From positions 1 to 13,051 of the forward strand of contig JAUPVO010000047.1 in assembly GCA_030916975.1 (NCBI GenBank): a DNA stretch of 13,051 nt, read 5' to 3'. This DNA comes from Patescibacteria group bacterium (GTDB taxonomy: Bacteria; Patescibacteriota; Minisyncoccia; Phycocordibacterales; UBA5272). Below the pieces are notes generated by a model that was given only the letters and a program-made list of their open reading frames with translations, had not been told where the DNA came from and ran no database searches. The number at the start of each line of letters is the position of its first letter. Within the stretch, counting starts at the first letter, position 1. The translations under genes and the position numbers were made by a program. Below, piece by piece: positions 5,712-12,415 of the stretch.

Positions 5712-6752
5712 ATGTCGCAAGTACAACTTAGTTTTAAGCCAAAAGCTGTATCAAAAAAATTGTTAAATTCTTTGAACCCTCGCACTAAAGAGGTTATTGT
5801 TAAGCGTTATGGGCTTGAGAATGAAGACAGAAAAACTTTAGAGTCTATAGGAAGAGAATATGGAATAACCAGAGAGAGAGTTCGTCAGATTGAGAATTTT
5901 GCATTAGGTACCATCAGAAAATCAAAAGAATTCGGAGAGCATGAGGTAGTTTTTGATGAACTTGCTAACGTAGTTAAGAATCTTGGTATATTAGTACCAG
6001 AAAATATTTTGATGAATCACATCTCTAATGATAAAGTGATTCACAACCACATGAATTTTTATATGAGCTTAGCCAGCCACAAATTCACCAAACACAAAGA
6101 AGATGACGAATTTCATCATTCTTGGAGTGTAGACAAAGACATAGCAAAACATATACATGAGTCTCTTAAGAACTTGCATACTTCTATGCCAAAAGAAGAA
6201 TTGGTAACAGAAGAAGTGGTTCTTACTAGATTTGTGTCTTTGTTAACTGAACTTGCTGAGGATTATAAACATAATAAAAAAGTTATAGATAGGTATTTAG
6301 AATTATCAAAAGTAGTATCAAAGAACCCTTTAAATGAGTGGGGGCACGTATCTAGCTCCAATGTTAAAGCTAGAGGAATTAAGGACTACGCTTATTTAAT
6401 TCTTAGAAAAGAAGGTAAGCCTATGCATTTTCGTGATGTGGCTCATGCTATCAATACAACTTTTAATAAAAGGGCTCATGTTGCAACTTGTCACAATGAA
6501 CTTATCAAAGATAAAAGATTTACGCTCGTAGGAAGAGGGATGTATGGCCTTAAAGAATGGGGTCAAGTTGGTGGAACTGTGAAAGATATTATCAAAAGAG
6601 TAATAGAGGAGAATGGAGAGAAGATGTACAAAGACGATATCATTAGAAAAGTTTCAGATATGAGGGAGGTAAAAGAAAATACAATAATGGTTAATCTTAA
6701 TAATCCAAAATATTTTAAGAAGCTATCAGGCGGGTATTACGATAATAAATAG
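5712..6752 (+). CDS. Sigma-70 region 4-like / HARE-HTH multi-domain transcription protein
   Basis: 346 residues. Residues 19-72 match sigma-70 region 4: LNPRTKEVIVKRYGL, then helix-turn-helix LESIGREYGITRERVRQIE (43-61), which normally contacts the -35 element. No region 2 or 3 is present, so it cannot be a complete sigma factor. The middle (75-215) is helical and unusually His-rich around 103-156. Residues 222-286 fit a HARE-HTH winged helix (IKDYAYLILRKEGKPMHFRDVAHAI ... VGRGMYGLKEWG), the fold of the RNA polymerase delta subunit N-terminus. Residues 289-343 look like a second, weaker copy ending in LSGGYYD. Probably an RNA polymerase accessory or regulatory protein. Start: first Met in frame, no SD. 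Domain calls are firm; the exact role is inferred. Confidence 0.78.
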   Translation: MSQVQLSFKPKAVSKKLLNSLNPRTKEVIVKRYGLENEDRKTLESIGREYGITRERVRQIENFALGTIRKSKEFGEHEVVFDELANVVKNLGILVPENILMNHISNDKVIHNHMNFYMSLASHKFTKHKEDDEFHHSWSVDKDIAKHIHESLKNLHTSMPKEELVTEEVVLTRFVSLLTELAEDYKHNKKVIDRYLELSKVVSKNPLNEWGHVSSSNVKARGIKDYAYLILRKEGKPMHFRDVAHAINTTFNKRAHVATCHNELIKDKRFTLVGRGMYGLKEWGQVGGTVKDIIKRVIEENGEKMYKDDIIRKVSDMREVKENTIMVNLNNPKYFKKLSGGYYDNK

Positions 6753-6780
6753 AGCAGACATATAGAATCTTAATCCACAA

Positions 6781-6825
6781 ATAACACGAAAGAAGGGCAG
6801 CTTTGCTGCCCTTCTTTCGTGTTAT
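6781..6825. terminator. Perfect 21-bp-arm inverted repeat: probable terminator overlapping the next promoter
   Basis: Arms 6781-6801 and 6805-6825 are perfectly complementary with a TTT loop. The GC-rich core GGGCAGC-TTT-GCTGCCC is flanked by GAAAGAA on the left and TTCTTTC on the right. It could therefore terminate transcription in either direction if TTCTTTC serves as an imperfect U-tract. The distal end runs into the TATAAT of the downstream promoter (6823-6828). Confidence 0.75.
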
Positions 6826-6828
6826 AAT
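6820..6828 (+). promoter_or_regulatory. Extended -10 promoter of the 6840 gene
   Basis: TG-T-TATAAT, 11 bp before the ATG at 6840, so the leader would be about 5 nt or none. The hexamer overlaps the last bases of the 21-bp inverted repeat. Confidence 0.65.
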
Positions 6829-6839
6829 ACTAGCTATAT

Positions 6840-8423
6840 ATGCAAATAGTAGTTGATATAATTCTATTTTTAATCATCTTACTTACTTTCTTGTTAATAG
6901 TTGTGTGGATTTGGAAGTTTTGGAGTATGTATGTTGCTCAGAAGTTTTTGAATGATATGGATTTTGTTATGTTTGAGATAAAACTTCCAAGAGAGATTTT
7001 TAAGTCTCCAGAGGCTATGGAGATTATAGCTAATGCTTTTTTGCAGGGGGGCGGAGTTGGTAATTGGTATAATAGAAACTGGAAAGGAGCAGTACCAACT
7101 TTTTTCTCTTTGGAGATAGCTTCGTTAGAAGGAGATGTGAAATTCTTCGTTAGATGTGAGAAAAAGTTCTCTCAACTGATTAAGAATAATTTTTATTCGC
7201 AGTACCCAGGCATACAGATGTTAGAGTCTGAAGATTACATCTCTTCCATCTTCTACGAACATAGAAGTAAAGTGGTTTCTGTATGGGGATTAACTAACAA
7301 ATTAAAAGAAAGTTTTACTTTACCAAAACTACCAGGCAAAGAAAGAGACACTTTTGAGGATGATGATTTAAAAATGCCAGCTGATTTCAGAATGCTCAAA
7401 ACTTACGTTGATTACAAGCAAGATAAAGACCCTAAAGAAGAATTTGAACATGACCCTCTTACACCTGTGCTAGAATGGCTCGGTTCTATGCGTAAAGGAG
7501 AGTACGCTTATTACCAGTTAATTGTTCAAGATGAAGACAGATTTAATGGTAAACATTTTCCAAAGACCTATTATTCATCCACAACTCATGAAGAGTTTAG
7601 TCTTAAAGACTTAGCTAATGAGAGAAGGAAGCAAATTAGGAACAGGATAAAAGAAGGACATAAGAAAGGTGAAGTTGTCATTGATGATTATGGTAATGAA
7701 AAAACAAAAAATATTAAAAAGGAAGATGGCACAACAGAAGAGGTGCCCCTTACATATGGTAAAGACATCGAAGTAAAGTTAGAAGAGAAAAAAGAACCTG
7801 AGATTAGTTATGAAGAACAAGAAGAATTGAAAATAATCAACAGAAAGCTATCAAAACCTTTACTAAGAACAACTATGAGAGTTATGTATTTGGCTAAGAG
7901 TGATGTAGCTAATATTGGTCAGAATGTGCAGTCACTATTGTCTACTTTTAAACAGTATGCTGGTCCAGGCCCAATTAATAATGGATTTGCACCAAGCCCA
8001 AGTGATCCATATGATTATTCTTGGGAAAACACAAAGAAAAGGAGAACTCCTTGGAGAGGAGAAGAGCTTTTTGAGTCGTATATAGAAAGGGAGGGATTTT
8101 ATCCACATATTCAAAGTAGATCAAAAAGCTCTAAATGGTTTTCTAGAATCTTCTTTTTCCTTCCAGGTGGAGGACTTTGGGGAGTAGATCATTTTTCTGA
8201 TGTATATCTTTTTAATAAAGATATGGGATATAGAAAAATGTTTAGGTTAATGTATGAAGGGTTTGTGCATCCATTTGAACATCCACATCCTGATGAAGTT
8301 TTTATTATTAATCTTGAAGAGTTAGCTAGTTTGTGGCATTTACCAGGCACCGTATCTACTACGCCAGGAATAAAGCGTATAGACAGTATAACCAATCAAG
8401 CACCAAATAATTTACCCAGATAA
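6840..8423 (+). CDS. Membrane-anchored protein resembling the N-terminal domain of CPR VirD4/TraM-like T4SS ATPases, without the ATPase
   Basis: 527 residues. One N-terminal membrane helix (about 4-28) is followed by a large soluble part. FEIKLPREIFKSPEAMEIIANAF (45-67), FFSLEIASLEGDVKFFVRCEKKF (88-110) and YSQYPGIQMLESEDYI (119-134) are visible. So are TYVDYKQDKDPKEEFEHDPLTPVLEWLGSM (188-217) and, near the end, NLEELASLWHLPG...TPGIKRI...APNNLP (491-526). From memory, these blocks precede the DUF87/HerA-like or TraG-like ATPase domain in many Parcubacteria proteins. Here the chain stops exactly where the ATPase would begin; no Walker A or B motif is present. A charged Lys/Glu-rich insert spans about 260-330. 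It may be a structural partner of a T4SS-like machine, possibly with the pilin-like proteins upstream. The family resemblance is recalled, not searched. Confidence 0.6.
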   Translation: MQIVVDIILFLIILLTFLLIVVWIWKFWSMYVAQKFLNDMDFVMFEIKLPREIFKSPEAMEIIANAFLQGGGVGNWYNRNWKGAVPTFFSLEIASLEGDVKFFVRCEKKFSQLIKNNFYSQYPGIQMLESEDYISSIFYEHRSKVVSVWGLTNKLKESFTLPKLPGKERDTFEDDDLKMPADFRMLKTYVDYKQDKDPKEEFEHDPLTPVLEWLGSMRKGEYAYYQLIVQDEDRFNGKHFPKTYYSSTTHEEFSLKDLANERRKQIRNRIKEGHKKGEVVIDDYGNEKTKNIKKEDGTTEEVPLTYGKDIEVKLEEKKEPEISYEEQEELKIINRKLSKPLLRTTMRVMYLAKSDVANIGQNVQSLLSTFKQYAGPGPINNGFAPSPSDPYDYSWENTKKRRTPWRGEELFESYIEREGFYPHIQSRSKSSKWFSRIFFFLPGGGLWGVDHFSDVYLFNKDMGYRKMFRLMYEGFVHPFEHPHPDEVFIINLEELASLWHLPGTVSTTPGIKRIDSITNQAPNNLPR

Positions 8424-8459
8424 TTAAAGGTTAGTAAAGATACAATATTTGTAATCTTG

Positions 8460-8468
8460 TGATAAAAT
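8460..8468 (+). promoter_or_regulatory. Extended -10 promoter of mltG
   Basis: TG-A-TAAAAT within the string TTGTGATAAAAT, the same string as before glyQS. The hexamer ends 20 bp before the mltG ATG. A start near 8474-8476 falls at an ATG that begins a four-codon mini-ORF. Confidence 0.55.
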
Positions 8469-8488
8469 AGTTTATGTTACGATAACTT

Positions 8489-9334
8489 ATGACAAAATTA
8501 TTCAAAATAATTATATTATTTATATTTGCTATCATAGTTTATATTTATGTTAATTTCTTGTTGCAAGCCCGGCTTGATTCTCATTCAGTTTTTCAAGTTC
8601 AAAAAGGAGAAACTCTAATAAAAGTTGCTGATAAGTTGTATGCTGAGGACATAGTCAGGTCTCCAACTTTATTTAAAGTCCTTTACACAATTAAAAAGGG
8701 TAATAATCATCTAATCTCTTATGGCGAGTATAATTTCTCTGACAAGTCCTACAATCTATTAGAAGTGGTCAATAAGTTTGTAAAAGGTCCAGACAGGTCC
8801 GGTACACCCATAACTTTTCCAGAAGGTTTTACTAATGAAGAAATGGCTAACAAATTACAAAAAGATTTAGATTTGAATAAAGATGAGTTTATAGAATATA
8901 GTGAGAATCTCCAAGGTAGACTTTTCCCAGAGACTTATTTCTTTGTAAAAGGTATGACGGTTAAGAATATAGTTGATAAAATGTTACAAGAATTTGATAA
9001 TAGAGTGGGTCAGATTAGTCATCAAGATTTGGTGCTAGCTTCTATTGTAGAAGGAGAAGCTAAAACTGTAGAAGACATGAAAATAGTTGCAGGAATACTG
9101 CAAGAAAGACAGAGAATAGGTATGCCACTTCAAGTTGACGTGGCTATGGAAACTTACAAGACTATAGAATTGCCACTGATTCCAATTAATAATCCTGGAT
9201 TAAATGCGATTGAAGCCGTTAGACATCCAGTAAATACTGAGTATTTATACTATATAACTGGTAATGATGGAAAAATGTATTATGCTAAAACTTATGAAAA
9301 ACATAAAGATAATATAGAGAAGTATTTGAAATAG
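8489..9334 (+). CDS. mltG: Endolytic murein transglycosylase, MltG/YceG family
   Basis: 281 residues. An N-terminal membrane helix (4-26) is followed by a LysM-like subdomain (about 35-95: FQVQKGETLIKVADKLYAEDIV) and the YceG catalytic domain. GRLFPETYFF (143-152) matches the family's 'G.LfPdTY.f'. LASIVEGEA (183-191) holds the catalytic Glu (E188). GMPLQVD (211-217), PINNPGLNAIEAVRHP (232-247) and YLYYITGNDGKMYYAKTYEKH (252-272) complete the fold. It cleaves nascent glycan strands at the outer face of the membrane. Compared with E. coli MltG, roughly 25 residues between the Gln-x-Asp and the 'NTY' region are missing and the usual 'NRL' reads QER, so the catalytic groove is reduced. No SD at the start; the ATG opens a good hydrophobic anchor. 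Confidence 0.9.
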   Translation: MTKLFKIIILFIFAIIVYIYVNFLLQARLDSHSVFQVQKGETLIKVADKLYAEDIVRSPTLFKVLYTIKKGNNHLISYGEYNFSDKSYNLLEVVNKFVKGPDRSGTPITFPEGFTNEEMANKLQKDLDLNKDEFIEYSENLQGRLFPETYFFVKGMTVKNIVDKMLQEFDNRVGQISHQDLVLASIVEGEAKTVEDMKIVAGILQERQRIGMPLQVDVAMETYKTIELPLIPINNPGLNAIEAVRHPVNTEYLYYITGNDGKMYYAKTYEKHKDNIEKYLK

Positions 9335-9352
9335 GGTTAAATTAGTTCAGTA

Positions 9353-9381
9353 TTGCAAGAAGGGCTATTTTATAGTATAAT
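9353..9381 (+). promoter_or_regulatory. Sigma-70-type promoter of the rpmF group
   Basis: TTGCAA (9353-9358), a 17-bp spacer, then TATAAT (9376-9381). The predicted start near 9388 gives a leader of about 25 nt before rpmF. It probably also drives nusB, rnc and tlyA, since gaps between them are 15-55 bp and no terminator was seen before 11723. Confidence 0.7.
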
Positions 9382-9412
9382 GTTTAGGATAATTTAATCA
9401 AAATACACAAAT

Positions 9413-9598
9413 ATGGTAGTAAGAATGAGACATACAAGAGCGCATACAGCCAATCGCCGCTCACATCACGCTCTAAAAGCTCTTAACCTCTCAGCTTGTG
9501 AGAATTGTGGAGCAGTAGTGCGTCCTCACAGAGTCTGTGACGCATGTGGCAATTACAAAGGTAAAAATGTAGTAGTAAAAGCCACTTCTACAAAATAA
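9413..9598 (+). CDS. rpmF: 50S ribosomal protein L32
   Basis: 61 residues, the usual size. The basic N-terminus (RMRHTRAHTANRRSHHAL) corresponds to the 'kRrtSksRrdmRRsH' region of L32. The zinc-ribbon pairs CENC (C29, C32) and CDAC (C42, C45) are intact, with LSACENCGAVVRPHRVC matching the family pattern. It binds 23S rRNA in the large subunit near the exit tunnel and peptidyl-transferase region. It heads a ribosome-biogenesis group (nusB, rnc, tlyA) behind its own promoter. The N-terminal MVVRM is one or two residues off the usual MAVPK. Confidence 0.93.
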   Translation: MVVRMRHTRAHTANRRSHHALKALNLSACENCGAVVRPHRVCDACGNYKGKNVVVKATSTK

Positions 9599-9653
9599 CT
9601 CAAGACAATATTATTAAAGATCTTTTTAAATAAAAATATTCTAATTCAAAACT

Positions 9654-10214
9654 ATGAGCAATAGACATGATTCCAGAAAAATATTAATGCAGGCTATGTA
9701 TGAGCTTGATATTAATAGTTCTCTGAATGAGTCCTTGGCCAATATCAAAAATGTAGTTAATAGGAATTTAACTTCAAATACAACCGATCAAGATATGGAT
9801 AATAATGTTGATCTTGTTGAAAATGAAGCCAAGCCTGAAGTAAAAGAGAAAGAATTAGAAAATAAATTTTTAAATGATTTGTCTGTGTTGGTTTATGATA
9901 GGTTAATCACGGTAGATCAGCTTATAACTAAAGCTGCGCCTGATTGGCCACTTGATAAAATCAACGTAATAGATCGTAACATACTTCGTATCGGCTTAAC
10001 CGAGCTTCTTTTTGGAGATAGAATTGGTGTTCCGCCTAAAGTGGCGATTGATGAAGCTATTGAGATCGCTAAAGAGTTTGGTGGTGACAAAAGTGGTAAA
10101 TTCGTAAATGGAGTATTGGGTGCTGTGTATAAAGAACTTGGTGAGCCAGATAAAGCTGGTAAGTCCAAAAAGCAGCAACAGGAAGAAGGCAATCAGAAAA
10201 GTGATCAGATTTAG
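9654..10214 (+). CDS. nusB: Transcription antitermination factor NusB
   Basis: 186 residues; typical NusB is about 140-160. SRKILMQAMYELDIN (7-21) is the first helix. A low-complexity acidic, Asn-rich insert (about 35-65) follows, then the conserved core: DRNILRIGLTELLFGDRIGVPPKVAIDEAIEIAKEFGGDKSGKFVNGVLGAV spans 107-158. The last 25 residues are a Lys/Gln/Glu-rich tail. NusB binds boxA RNA with NusE (S10) and supports antitermination of rRNA operons. It lies 55 bp after rpmF and 23 bp before rnc, probably in one operon. No SD before the ATG at 9654. The insert and tail are lineage-specific additions with no evident motif. Confidence 0.93.
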   Translation: MSNRHDSRKILMQAMYELDINSSLNESLANIKNVVNRNLTSNTTDQDMDNNVDLVENEAKPEVKEKELENKFLNDLSVLVYDRLITVDQLITKAAPDWPLDKINVIDRNILRIGLTELLFGDRIGVPPKVAIDEAIEIAKEFGGDKSGKFVNGVLGAVYKELGEPDKAGKSKKQQQEEGNQKSDQI

Positions 10215-10237
10215 TAGTTTTATATTACAAATAGTAT

Positions 10238-10927
10238 ATGCAAGACTTTTTAAATAAGATAGGTATTGTACCTAATAATATTTTGCTTTATGAGCAAGCT
10301 TTTGTTCATAGGAGTTTTATTAATGAGAATCCAAAATTCCATCTTGGACACAATGAGAGACTTGAGTTCTTGGGAGATGCCGTGCTTGAATTGATAGTAA
10401 CTGATTTTTTATATAATAAGTATCCAGATAGGCCAGAAGGAGATTTGACTTCCTACAGGTCAGCTTTGGTTAATACTCACGCCCTTGGTGATGTTTCAAA
10501 AGGTCTGGGATTCAATAATTATCTTCAGCTCTCCAAAGGAGAATCCAGAGATAAAGAGAGTAGAGCCAGGCTATCTATCCTTGCAGATACTTATGAGGCA
10601 GTACTTGGAGCAATTTATCTTGATTTAGGCTATTTAGCTTGTGAAGATTTTGTAGTAAAAACATTACTTCCATATACAGAAGATATAGTAAAAAATAATC
10701 TGTTCAAGGATGCTAAATCTTTTGTGCAAGAGATGGCACAAGAGAAAATCCAAATTACTCCGATTTATAAACTTCTTCAAGAAAGTGGTCCGGATCATAA
10801 CAAAATATTTACAGTTGGAATATATTTTGATGATAAGTTAATCGCAGAAGGTAAAGGTAATAGTAAACAGCTAGCCGAGATAGAAGCAGCTAAGAATGCA
10901 ATTATCAAAAAAGGGTGGAGTAATTAA
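10238..10927 (+). CDS. rnc: Ribonuclease III
   Basis: 229 residues, standard length. The signature NERLEFLGDAVLELIVTDFLY (39-59) contains the catalytic Asp (D47). LADTYEAVLGAIYLD (115-129) holds the metal ligands D117 and E120, equivalent to D114 and E117 of E. coli. The C-terminal double-stranded-RNA-binding domain spans about 156-225 (KSFVQEMAQEK...PIYKLLQESGPDHNKIFTVGIYF...GKGNSKQLAEIEAAKNAI). It cleaves dsRNA in rRNA precursors and structured mRNAs. All catalytic residues are present. A TATATT (10221-10226) lies 11 bp before the ATG and may give a secondary leaderless transcript, but co-transcription with nusB is likely. Confidence 0.96.
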   Translation: MQDFLNKIGIVPNNILLYEQAFVHRSFINENPKFHLGHNERLEFLGDAVLELIVTDFLYNKYPDRPEGDLTSYRSALVNTHALGDVSKGLGFNNYLQLSKGESRDKESRARLSILADTYEAVLGAIYLDLGYLACEDFVVKTLLPYTEDIVKNNLFKDAKSFVQEMAQEKIQITPIYKLLQESGPDHNKIFTVGIYFDDKLIAEGKGNSKQLAEIEAAKNAIIKKGWSN

Positions 10928-10942
10928 TTATTCTATTTGAAG

Positions 10943-11728
10943 ATGATGAAAGACGATATTAGGTTAGATGAATACATTAAAGATAAGTTTAAAATCACTC
11001 GCTCTAGAGCCAAGCTTCTAATTGATGAAGACAGAGTAAATGTTAATGGTATTGTTAATAACAAAGCATCATATAAAGTGAAAGTTAATGACGTGGTAAT
11101 TATAGAAGACTATAATTATGTATCCAGAGCTGGACGCAAATTAGAAGATGCTTATGAAGTTTTAAGAGATAAATATAAGGAAGAGGAAAAAAGAGAAATT
11201 TTGGAAATTAATAATAAAACAGCTTTAGATATCGGGTCTTCTACTGGAGGATTTACTGATTACTTATTACAAAATGGTATCAAAGAAGTTGTTGCTGTTG
11301 ATGTTGGGCAGTATCAGTTTAATAAAGAACTTCTGAGAGAGAATAAAGCCAGAGTTAAACTTTTTGAGAATACTGATATTAGAAACACTTACAATCTAGA
11401 ATATTTTAAAAATATTAAAGCGGAAGGGGGTTTTGATATTATTGTTTGTGATGTATCTTTTATTTCTCTTTCACTTATAATACCTCAAATATTAGAGTAT
11501 ATAAAAAATAAAGGATATGGAATAATACTTTTTAAGCCACAGTTTGAAGTTGGGAAAAGTAATATTGGTAAAAATGGTATTGTTAACAGTGAAGAAGTTG
11601 TCGATCAGACCATAAAAGAAAGAGTGAAGGAATTTGAAAATAACAATCTTTCTGTTATCGATGTATTCAAGTCCAGTATACTGGGAGGAGATGGTAATCA
11701 AGAATATATATTTTATATCAAAAAATAA
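10943..11728 (+). CDS. tlyA: TlyA family rRNA (cytidine-2'-O)-methyltransferase
   Basis: 261 residues from the ATG at 10943 (TTG at 10937 and ATG at 10946 are in-frame alternatives; ATG preferred). The N-terminal S4 RNA-binding domain (about 4-60) carries IRLDEYIKDKFKITRSRAKLLIDEDRVNVNG. A linker with YVSRAGRKL (about 59-67) precedes a Rossmann FtsJ/RrmJ-type methyltransferase with SAM motif I LDIGSSTGGFT (about 95-105). VDVG follows (about 119-122), then CDVSFISL (about 169-176) and LFKPQFEVGK (about 196-205), giving the K-D-K-E set of 2'-O-methyltransferases. The family methylates 23S C1920 and in some species 16S C1409; 'hemolysin' names are historical. It follows rnc by 15 bp and ends at a bidirectional terminator. 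Confidence 0.92.
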   Translation: MMKDDIRLDEYIKDKFKITRSRAKLLIDEDRVNVNGIVNNKASYKVKVNDVVIIEDYNYVSRAGRKLEDAYEVLRDKYKEEEKREILEINNKTALDIGSSTGGFTDYLLQNGIKEVVAVDVGQYQFNKELLRENKARVKLFENTDIRNTYNLEYFKNIKAEGGFDIIVCDVSFISLSLIIPQILEYIKNKGYGIILFKPQFEVGKSNIGKNGIVNSEEVVDQTIKERVKEFENNNLSVIDVFKSSILGGDGNQEYIFYIKK

Positions 11729-11751
11729 CCTCGCTTGAAGCGAGGTTATTT
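11723..11751. terminator. Bidirectional terminator between tlyA and hsp20
   Basis: Arms 11723-11734 and 11740-11751 form a perfect 12-bp stem (core CCTCGC/GCGAGG) with a 5-nt loop. The minus strand then runs into a T-rich tract (TTATTTTTT), fitting the hsp20 end. On the plus strand TTATTT follows the GC core. It overlaps the tlyA stop codon. Confidence 0.85.
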
Positions 11752-11755
11752 AAAC

Positions 11756-12277
11756 TTATATTGATTTTACTTTTAATTTTGCAGCTCTACCTTTGTCTAG
11801 TTTTGGCATTCTGATTATAAGAAGACCATGCTTTTCTACCGCCTCTGCTCCTTCTATGTCGATTTCGTGTGGTAGTAGTATTGTACGAGAGAAATTACCC
11901 CAGTATAACTCACGATAGAAGTAGTCGTTTTCGTCAACATTATTGTTGCCATCTCTTTTACCTTTGATTGTAACCATATCGCGAGTAATAGAAAGATGAA
12001 GATCGTCTGGTTTTACTCCGGCTACCATAGCTTCTATTATAAGATCTGTCTCAGTCTGATATACGTCTACTGATAATTCTCCTTCCTCTTCTTCCTCTTC
12101 ATCATACTCTTCCATGGACTGTCTTCTGGATCTAGAGTCTTCTTTTACAAGAGGACTTTTGCGTCCTTCGTCCTCATAATCTTCGTAAGAAGCTTCTATT
12201 TCAATTGGCTCATCTTGGTCTTCTACGGTGATTGCTCCAGACAACCTCTCAAAAAAAGTTTTTTTCTCTTTTAACAT
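11756..12277 (-). CDS. Small heat shock protein, Hsp20/alpha-crystallin family
   Basis: 173 residues. The alpha-crystallin domain spans about 66-160: LSVDVYQTETDLIIEAMVAGVKPDDLHLSI, DMVTIKGKR, YFYRELYWGNFSRTILLP, and the closing HGLLIIRMPK, equivalent to the family's 'nGvL.i.lPK'. It is an ATP-independent holdase that binds unfolding proteins as oligomers. The N-terminal region (15-66) is unusually acidic with an uninterrupted Glu run (60-65) and looks disordered, unlike the hydrophobic N-arm of many Hsp20s. A short LKVKSI tail may act as the C-terminal anchoring motif. It converges with tlyA and diverges from the nitroreductase gene. No SD before the ATG at 12277-12275. Confidence 0.92.
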   Translation of the reverse strand: MLKEKKTFFERLSGAITVEDQDEPIEIEASYEDYEDEGRKSPLVKEDSRSRRQSMEEYDEEEEEEGELSVDVYQTETDLIIEAMVAGVKPDDLHLSITRDMVTIKGKRDGNNNVDENDYFYRELYWGNFSRTILLPHEIDIEGAEAVEKHGLLIIRMPKLDKGRAAKLKVKSI

Positions 12278-12327
12278 AAAGTTTTGTTTTTATTGTAATA
12301 AATAATATAAGTTATTCTATAGTTTAA

Positions 12328-12333
12328 ATTATA
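12328..12333 (-). promoter_or_regulatory. Possible -10 of the hsp20 promoter (minus strand)
   Basis: A perfect TATAAT on the minus strand, preceded directly by TG; the leader would be about 44 nt. No -35 consensus lies upstream; the tandem 11-bp repeats sit there instead, consistent with activator dependence. Confidence 0.4.
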
Positions 12334-12353
12334 CATTAAATACTTGAAAAATA

Positions 12354-12386
12354 GTGAATATCTTGTGAATTTACTGTGGATATCTT
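12354..12386. promoter_or_regulatory. Three tandem 11-bp direct repeats, candidate operator
   Basis: The repeats are GTGAATATCTT (12354-12364), GTGAATTTACT (12365-12375) and GTGGATATCTT (12376-12386), with no spacing between them. The outer copies differ at one position. The 11-bp period is one helical turn, as in OmpR/PhoB-type sites. The array ends 12 bp before the nitroreductase -10 and begins 20 bp from the putative hsp20 -10, so it covers both -35 regions. Confidence 0.6.
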
Positions 12387-12395
12387 TACATTATA

Positions 12396-12404
12396 TGCTA
12401 TAAT
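12396..12404 (+). promoter_or_regulatory. Extended -10 promoter of the nitroreductase gene
   Basis: TG-C-TATAAT, with the hexamer ending 11 bp before the ATG at 12416. Transcription would begin near 12411, so the in-frame GTG at 12407 would not be in the mRNA and the ATG at 12416 is the start. Confidence 0.7.
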
Positions 12405-12415
12405 CTGTGTTGTAT

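Noticed and set aside
9616..9625. AAAGATCTTT palindrome between rpmF and nusB
   Set aside because: A short A/T palindrome with no loop-forming arms; expected by chance in this composition.
9917..10192. Minus-strand open frames within nusB
   Set aside because: They lie antisense to the conserved NusB core and have no recognisable motif.
10937..10945. TTG at 10937 as the tlyA start
   Set aside because: Two ATG codons follow within 9 bp (10943, 10946), and the S4 domain begins after them, so the ATG is preferred.
12375..12383. DnaA-box-like TGTGGATAT (and TAATCCACA at 6771-6779)
   Set aside because: Single near-matches at separate places, with no cluster, dnaA or dnaN context; the first is better explained as part of the 11-bp tandem array.
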